The notes under the pieces: generated by a model
Seen by the model: the letters and a program-made list of their open reading frames with translations, nothing else
Database searches by the model: none
Told to the model about the DNA's origin: nothing
Made by a program: the position numbers and the translations under genes
Shown: positions 51,976 to 54,938 of the stretch, one piece after another
Numbering within the stretch: position 1 is the stretch's first letter
Layout: each line of letters starts with the position of its first letter
NCBI GenBank assembly: GCA_017694935.1
Contig: JADIME010000093.1
Location: forward strand, 1 to 54,938
DNA: 54,938 bases
Direction of reading: 5' to 3'
Source: Candidatus Merdivivens pullistercoris
GTDB lineage: Bacteria > Bacteroidota > Bacteroidia > Bacteroidales > UBA932

Positions 51976-52674
51976 TCATTCATTGTCGGCGAAACTGTAA
52001 TATCCTTCGCCTGCCACTATGATATGATCAAGCAATGATATGTCCATGAGCCTTGCCGCTTCTTTCAATGCCTTCGTTTCCTTTATGTCGCTTTCTCCAG
52101 GGAAGCGGTTCCCTGAAGGGTGGTTATGGGCGAGTATCAATCCTCCGGCCAGTTTCTCCAAGGCTGTTTTCAATATCATTTTCCGGTCTACTACCGTAGA
52201 GGAGCATCCTCCCTTTGAAATCCTTTCCACTGAGATGACCCTGTTTCCTCTGTTGAGGAATATCACCCAGCATTCTTCATGGTCGAGGCTTTTCAAGTGA
52301 GGGTACAGCAACTCAAAGGCTTTTTTCGAGTCTGTTATGGCCATGCCTTTTTCCGTGTCTCCGCCTTGGGAGACGAATCTTCTTCCCAGTTCGAATGCCG
52401 CCTTGACCGTTATGGCCTTTACCTTGCCCATTCCCTGCAGGCTTTCCATGCGTTCCAATGACAGTCTTGAAAGTTCTCCGAGCGAGTTTCCGGCACCCGA
52501 CAACAGTTCCCTTGCAAGGTCCACCGCGCTTTTCATCTTTCCGTCTCCGCTCCCTCTTCCGTATCCTGTCCTGAGCAATATCGCTATCAGTTCGGCATCG
52601 CTTAACGCTTCGGCTCCGTTCTTCTCCAGCCTCTCCCTCGGCCTGTCGTTTTTACCCCATTCGGCTATTTTCAT
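51976..52674 (-). CDS. radC: RadC/JAMM domain protein
   Basis: A 232-residue RadC-family protein. An N-terminal helix-hairpin-helix region (about 18-95; LSDAELIAILLRTGYG, LQGMGKVKAITVKAAFELGRRF) is followed by the JAMM metalloprotease-like core with HNHPSGNRFPGESDIKETKALKEAA (His-x-His plus Asp). Its cell role remains unclear despite the name; a DNA repair function has not held up well. ATG at 52674 is preferred to a longer in-frame start, since the promoter lies between the two. Confidence 0.9.
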   Translation of the reverse strand: MKIAEWGKNDRPRERLEKNGAEALSDAELIAILLRTGYGRGSGDGKMKSAVDLARELLSGAGNSLGELSRLSLERMESLQGMGKVKAITVKAAFELGRRFVSQGGDTEKGMAITDSKKAFELLYPHLKSLDHEECWVIFLNRGNRVISVERISKGGCSSTVVDRKMILKTALEKLAGGLILAHNHPSGNRFPGESDIKETKALKEAARLMDISLLDHIIVAGEGYYSFADNE

Positions 52675-52713
52675 TTGCAATCCTCTTTTGAGGACATTCC
52701 ACCCTTGCGTGAT

Positions 52714-52746
52714 GCAAATATACGTAGAAGCCGAGAGCAATGCAAA
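52714..52746 (-). promoter_or_regulatory. Promoter of radC-upp
   Basis: On the minus strand TTTG (complement of 52743-52746) is followed after 20 bases by TATATTTGC (52714-52722), 39 bases before the radC ATG. The -7 region is the first of three related copies in this intergenic region (see the repeat at 52714-52924). Confidence 0.6.
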
Positions 52747-52841
52747 TGCTTTTGCATTGGCATGTTCCGTCCGGCGAAGCCGGAGGCCTCGGACTCACGG
52801 ATACGACGGACGGAACAAGCGGTGCAAGCCGTCAGGCTTGC
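52739..52841. other. Cluster of small palindromes upstream of radC
   Basis: Three perfect stems follow one another: AATGCAAA/TTTGCATT (52739-52758, 4-base loop), an 11-bp stem 52763-52773 with 52807-52817 that encloses a CCGGC-GAA-GCCGG mini-hairpin, and GCAAGCC/GGCTTGC (52824-52841, loop GTCA). The sequence PHRASE CCGTCAGGCTTGCAT recurs in part near 53170. It could be a structured RNA or a decayed repeat; no reading frame is convincing. Confidence 0.4.
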
Positions 52842-52929
52842 ATAGCCGAGGCGTGAACCGTATTTCTGCCGCAGGCAAATATCGTAGAAGCCGATGTCCG
52901 GAGGCAAACATCGCAGAAACCGAGAGGCT

Positions 52930-53385
52930 GAACGGCAGGCTCTCAGGATCCCGGAGGCAACCGTTAGTCCCGGGAAAGTGCTACGATTTCATGGCAAATT
53001 GATTCACTTTCCCCGGAAGAACGGGCCGGAAATGCAGACAGAAGGCAGTAGAGCCGGATTTATCGGGGGAAAGTGTATAAAAAATGCAATAAAATGGTTC
53101 ACTTTCCGGATCGGGGAGACAGGGGAACGCGCAGCACAGTGTAGCGGGTGCAGTCCCCTCGCACTGCCCGGGGACACGACCGTCAGGCTTGCATCGGCAA
53201 TGAAGGAGCTATTTATGAAAACTGCTGGAGCAGATGCGAATCGTTTGGCTTGTGTAAAACTCTGTAAATCAATACGTCATAGGATTGTAAGTTAAGTCGG
53301 CTGCTCCGGCAAATTCTATTTTTGCCCAACTTTTGGGGGTACATCAGTATTGGGAAGAGCCGGCCAAACAGCGGTCAAGCCGGCT
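52930..53385. other. Gene-free stretch between radC and glutaminase
   Basis: No convincing gene is seen. Besides the twin palindromes, the stretch has a 10-bp inverted pair (53224-53233 with 53301-53310, one G-T pair), an exact plus-strand -7 box TATTTTTGC at 53317-53325 with no gene to drive, and a 7-bp hairpin (53358-53385, AGCCGGC/GCCGGCT) just after the glutaminase stop that may end its transcript. It could contain a small RNA. Confidence 0.4.
52970..53107. repeat. Two palindromes GGAAAGTG-N24-CACTTTCC
   Basis: Palindrome 1 has its 8-bp core arms at 52973-52980 and 53005-53012, extended by a few more pairs outward. Palindrome 2 has arms at 53068-53075 and 53100-53107. Both loops are exactly 24 bases and differ in sequence, though both are AT-rich and end in TT. 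The palindrome starts are 95 bases apart. No gene is found between them. Confidence 0.55.
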
Positions 53386-54300
53386 TCAGAAAATGGAGTT
53401 GCCGATGTCTGTGGTAAAATGCTCGAGCGCGGCCATGCCGATGAGGGAATTGCCGTGACGGTTGAGCCCGGGACTCCATACGGTGATGGCGAGGTTGCCG
53501 GGTATGTAGGCCGCTATGCCGCCTCCGACACCGCTCTTGCCGGGAAGGCCGACGCGGAAGGCGAAGTCTCCGGATTCGTCGTAGAAACCGCAGGTGAGCA
53601 TCAGGGCGCCGAGCCGCTTGGCCTGGCTGACAGTCAGGATCTGCTCGCCGTTGAATGGATTGATGCCGCGGTTGCTAAGGAAGAGGAAGGCGCGTGCCAG
53701 ATCCGTGCATGACATCGAAATGGCGCACTGGTGGCAATAGACATCCAATAGCGTTTCCACATCGTTCTCGATATTGCCGAAGCTCTTCATAAAATAGGCC
53801 AGGGCCATATTGCGGTCGGCATTGAGGCGTTCCGAGCGGGCTATCTCTTTGTCGTAATATATGTCGTCATTGGCGCAAAGTTCCCGGACAAACTCTATCA
53901 TCGTGTCCTTGGGGTGGGGGTAAAGCGAAATCAGGCGGTCTGTGACTACGAGGGCGCCGGCATTGATGAACGGGTTTCGCGGCATTCCTTGTTCGTATTC
54001 AAGCTGCACCAACGAGTTGAACGGGTTGCCCGACGGTTCCCGCCCTACCGCTTTCCATATCTCGTCCCCGATGCGCCGGGTCACCATTGCGAGGGTGAAT
54101 ACCTTCGAGATACTCTGGATAGAGAAGCATACCTGTGCATCCCCGGTCATGTATTCCTGGCCGTCGAGAGTCGCTACGGCGATGCCGAACCGTTTCGGAT
54201 CCACCTTTGCGAGCGCGGGAATATAATCCGCCACACGGCCTTCTCCCCACAGCCCCTGTAACCCGCTGTGAATCCCGTCAATCACTTTTTGATAATCCAT
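53386..54300 (-). CDS. glsA: Glutaminase
   Basis: A 304-residue serine-dependent glutaminase, converting glutamine to glutamate and ammonia. The catalytic motif is CFSIQSISKVF (Ser-x-x-Lys, about residues 61-64). Other family blocks are GREPSGNPFNSLVQLE, PRNPFINAGALVV, RNMALAYFMKSFGNI, YCHQCAISMSCTDLARA and GLPGKSGVGGGIAAYIPG. The length is normal. ATG at 54300 is chosen over an upstream TTG. It follows the rpsT terminator in the same direction. In Bacteroides such glutaminases support acid resistance together with glutamate decarboxylase, but no such partner is here. Confidence 0.94.
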   Translation of the reverse strand: MDYQKVIDGIHSGLQGLWGEGRVADYIPALAKVDPKRFGIAVATLDGQEYMTGDAQVCFSIQSISKVFTLAMVTRRIGDEIWKAVGREPSGNPFNSLVQLEYEQGMPRNPFINAGALVVTDRLISLYPHPKDTMIEFVRELCANDDIYYDKEIARSERLNADRNMALAYFMKSFGNIENDVETLLDVYCHQCAISMSCTDLARAFLFLSNRGINPFNGEQILTVSQAKRLGALMLTCGFYDESGDFAFRVGLPGKSGVGGGIAAYIPGNLAITVWSPGLNRHGNSLIGMAALEHFTTDIGNSIF

Positions 54301-54328
54301 ATACTGCAAAAACCGCCGGACCGCTTGT

Positions 54329-54357
54329 AAAAAAAACGGCCAGTTAAAACTGACCGT
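54329..54357 (-). terminator. Terminator of rpsT
   Basis: On the minus strand a 10-bp stem with one mismatch (54336-54357, ACGGCCAGTT with AACTGACCGT as read on the plus strand) is followed directly by eight T residues. A classical intrinsic terminator. Confidence 0.85.
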
Positions 54358-54377
54358 CCCTTTTAATCCGATTATTG

Positions 54378-54632
54378 TTAGCTTAATTTGTTTACATAAA
54401 TTGCCAGACCGCTTTTGAGGTTCGCCGCCTTGTTGTCATGTATTACATTGATTTTGGCGAGTTTGTCAATCATCGAATACACTTTCGGTATCATGGCCTG
54501 AGCCTCTGCCTTGTCTGTTGTGTTCCTCAATGCCCTGATGGCATTTCTTGTTGTCTTTGCATAATACCTGTTATGCAATCTGCGCCTTTCGCTTTGGCGG
54601 GCGCGCTTTGCTGCTGATGCGTGATTTGCCAT
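54378..54632 (-). CDS. rpsT: 30S ribosomal protein S20
   Basis: An 84-residue S20 (bS20) with the typical N-terminus [35 protein letters not shown], and a C-terminal helix ending [19 protein letters not shown]. It binds 16S rRNA at the base of the body. It lies 24 bases after tRNA-Glu on the same strand, so the two are probably transcribed together from the tRNA promoter. Confidence 0.95.
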   Translation of the reverse strand: MANHASAAKRARQSERRRLHNRYYAKTTRNAIRALRNTTDKAEAQAMIPKVYSMIDKLAKINVIHDNKAANLKSGLAIYVNKLS

Positions 54633-54656
54633 TATGTTATTTTTTTATTTTTTTGT

Positions 54657-54727
54657 AGTGGATAGGGGAATCGAACCCCTATTGCAAGAATGAAAATCTT
54701 GAGTACTAACCGTTATACGAATCCACC
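54657..54727 (-). tRNA. tRNA-Glu (anticodon TTC)
   Basis: A complete cloverleaf of 71 bases can be folded. Acceptor stem GGTGGAT pairs with ATCCACT (first pair G-U), D arm GTAT/GTAC, anticodon stem CAAGA/TCTTG with loop TTTTCAT, and T arm AGGGG-TTCGATT-CCCCT. Anticodon TTC reads glutamate codons. The 3' CCA is not encoded (the next bases are ACA). A very good promoter lies 38 bases upstream. Confidence 0.95.
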
Positions 54728-54764
54728 ATCATCATTCCGGGCTATAAATTCCGCGAAACGGAGT

Positions 54765-54795
54765 GCAAAGATAGGCATTATTTCTTTACGTCCAA
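54765..54795 (-). promoter_or_regulatory. Promoter of tRNA-Glu and rpsT
   Basis: On the minus strand TTG (complement of 54793-54795, inside TTTTTG) is followed by exactly 19 bases and TATCTTTGC (54765-54773). This is the cleanest Bacteroidota primary-sigma promoter in the window. Confidence 0.75.
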
Positions 54796-54815
54796 AAATT
54801 TTTAAGAAATTTTTA

Positions 54816-54938
54816 ACGATTATCCGAAAAATTACCCCTATGAAGATGAAAGCAGTAATAGCCACGGACAGTATATCCCTCAGGTCTCGTAAAATGCTGC
54901 TCACTTTCGAATGTCCACAGGACATTCTCATAAACCGT
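54816..54938. mobile_element. Second copy of the inverted-repeat element, cut by the window end
   Basis: These 123 bases match the reverse complement of 33311-33433 with 4 mismatches and no gaps. The copy begins at the terminal repeat (ACGATTATCC, with one change, GCAAAA to GAAAAA) and runs into the unique centre, so the rest must lie beyond the window. It sits upstream of the tRNA-Glu promoter. The change destroys the TAATTTTGC box at this end (it reads TAATTTTTC). Confidence 0.7.

Larger units (their letters stand above)
52714..52924. repeat. Three degenerate 21-base direct repeats near the radC promoter
   Basis: Copy 1 at 52714-52735 reads GCAAATATACGTAGAAGCCG plus two bases, copy 2 at 52875-52895 GCAAATATCGTAGAAGCCGA, copy 3 at 52904-52924 GCAAACATCGCAGAAACCGA. 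Copies 2 and 3 start 29 bases apart. Copy 1 carries the radC -7 box; in the others the box is altered by one or more bases. They look like duplicates of promoter DNA. Confidence 0.5.

Noticed and set aside
52973-53107. Possible CRISPR repeats (repeated CACTTTCC arms)
   Set aside because: Only two units, arms of 8 bases, palindromic design and no cas genes; not a CRISPR array.
52894-53295. Open frame of 133 codons in the radC-glutaminase gap
   Set aside because: It runs through the twin palindromes and has mixed composition and no homology I can recognise; non-coding is more likely.
53317-53325. Exact plus-strand -7 box TATTTTTGC
   Set aside because: No plus-strand gene follows before the window end; kept only as a note in the gene-free stretch.

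Overview
The window looks like chromosomal DNA of a Bacteroidota member, most likely order Bacteroidales. The evidence is the set of gene families (DUF4954, BACON/Big_2 lipoproteins, TPR-HTH membrane regulators, glycine-lipid acyltransferases, an M3 peptidase, a single-domain SSB), the absence of Shine-Dalgarno sequences, and repeated exact matches to the Bacteroidota promoter -7 box TAnnTTTGC upstream of genes. A Rikenellaceae/Alistipes-like organism is possible, but that is a guess. About fifty protein genes and one tRNA-Glu gene are present. I saw no CRISPR array, prophage, transposase gene or rRNA.

Layout. 0.3-9.1 kb: TPR protein, U32 hydroxylase-type protein, an M16-like protein without its metal site, DUF3109, two membrane/coiled-coil proteins and hemW. 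9.2-17.3 kb: a five-gene same-strand cluster of four secreted lipoproteins in the order A-B-A'-B', ending in a membrane-anchored TPR/HTH regulator; this is the strongest candidate for an undescribed surface system. 17.4-25.9 kb: pepP-DUF456, DUF4954, murB-murA and an S9 prolyl oligopeptidase. 26-29.9 kb: a shortened S10 ribosomal operon (rplC-rplD-rplW-rplB-rpsS-rplV-rpsC), lacking rpsJ in front and rplP/rpmC/rpsQ behind. 30-33.2 kb: aqpZ, a lipoprotein and a membrane LytTR regulator. 33.2-33.4 kb: a 210-bp inverted-repeat element. 33.6-38.4 kb: fabH-fabF-fabZ, cysS, ssb. 38.6-41 kb: a zinc-ribbon protein and an M3 peptidase. 41.2-46.7 kb: osmC-etfB-etfA-acyl-CoA dehydrogenase and miaB. 46.8-51.9 kb: LEA14-like lipoprotein, SPOR protein, glycine-lipid pair, rpoN, upp. 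52-54.9 kb: radC, a repeat-rich gene-free stretch, glutaminase, rpsT, tRNA-Glu and part of a second copy of the inverted-repeat element.

Genes that appear to work together: murB-murA in cell-wall precursor synthesis; fabH-fabF-fabZ in fatty acid initiation and elongation; acyl-CoA dehydrogenase with its EtfAB electron acceptor; the two acyltransferases that would make glycine lipids; and two separate pairings of a membrane-bound transcription factor with secreted lipoproteins.

The most interesting non-coding signals are a dispersed palindromic element whose ends carry outward-facing promoter -7 boxes, with lone copies of that end in front of the first TPR gene and of the shortened ribosomal operon, and a pair of GGAAAGTG-N24-CACTTTCC palindromes with identical spacing near 53 kb. 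All functional calls come from reading the sequence; no database search was run.
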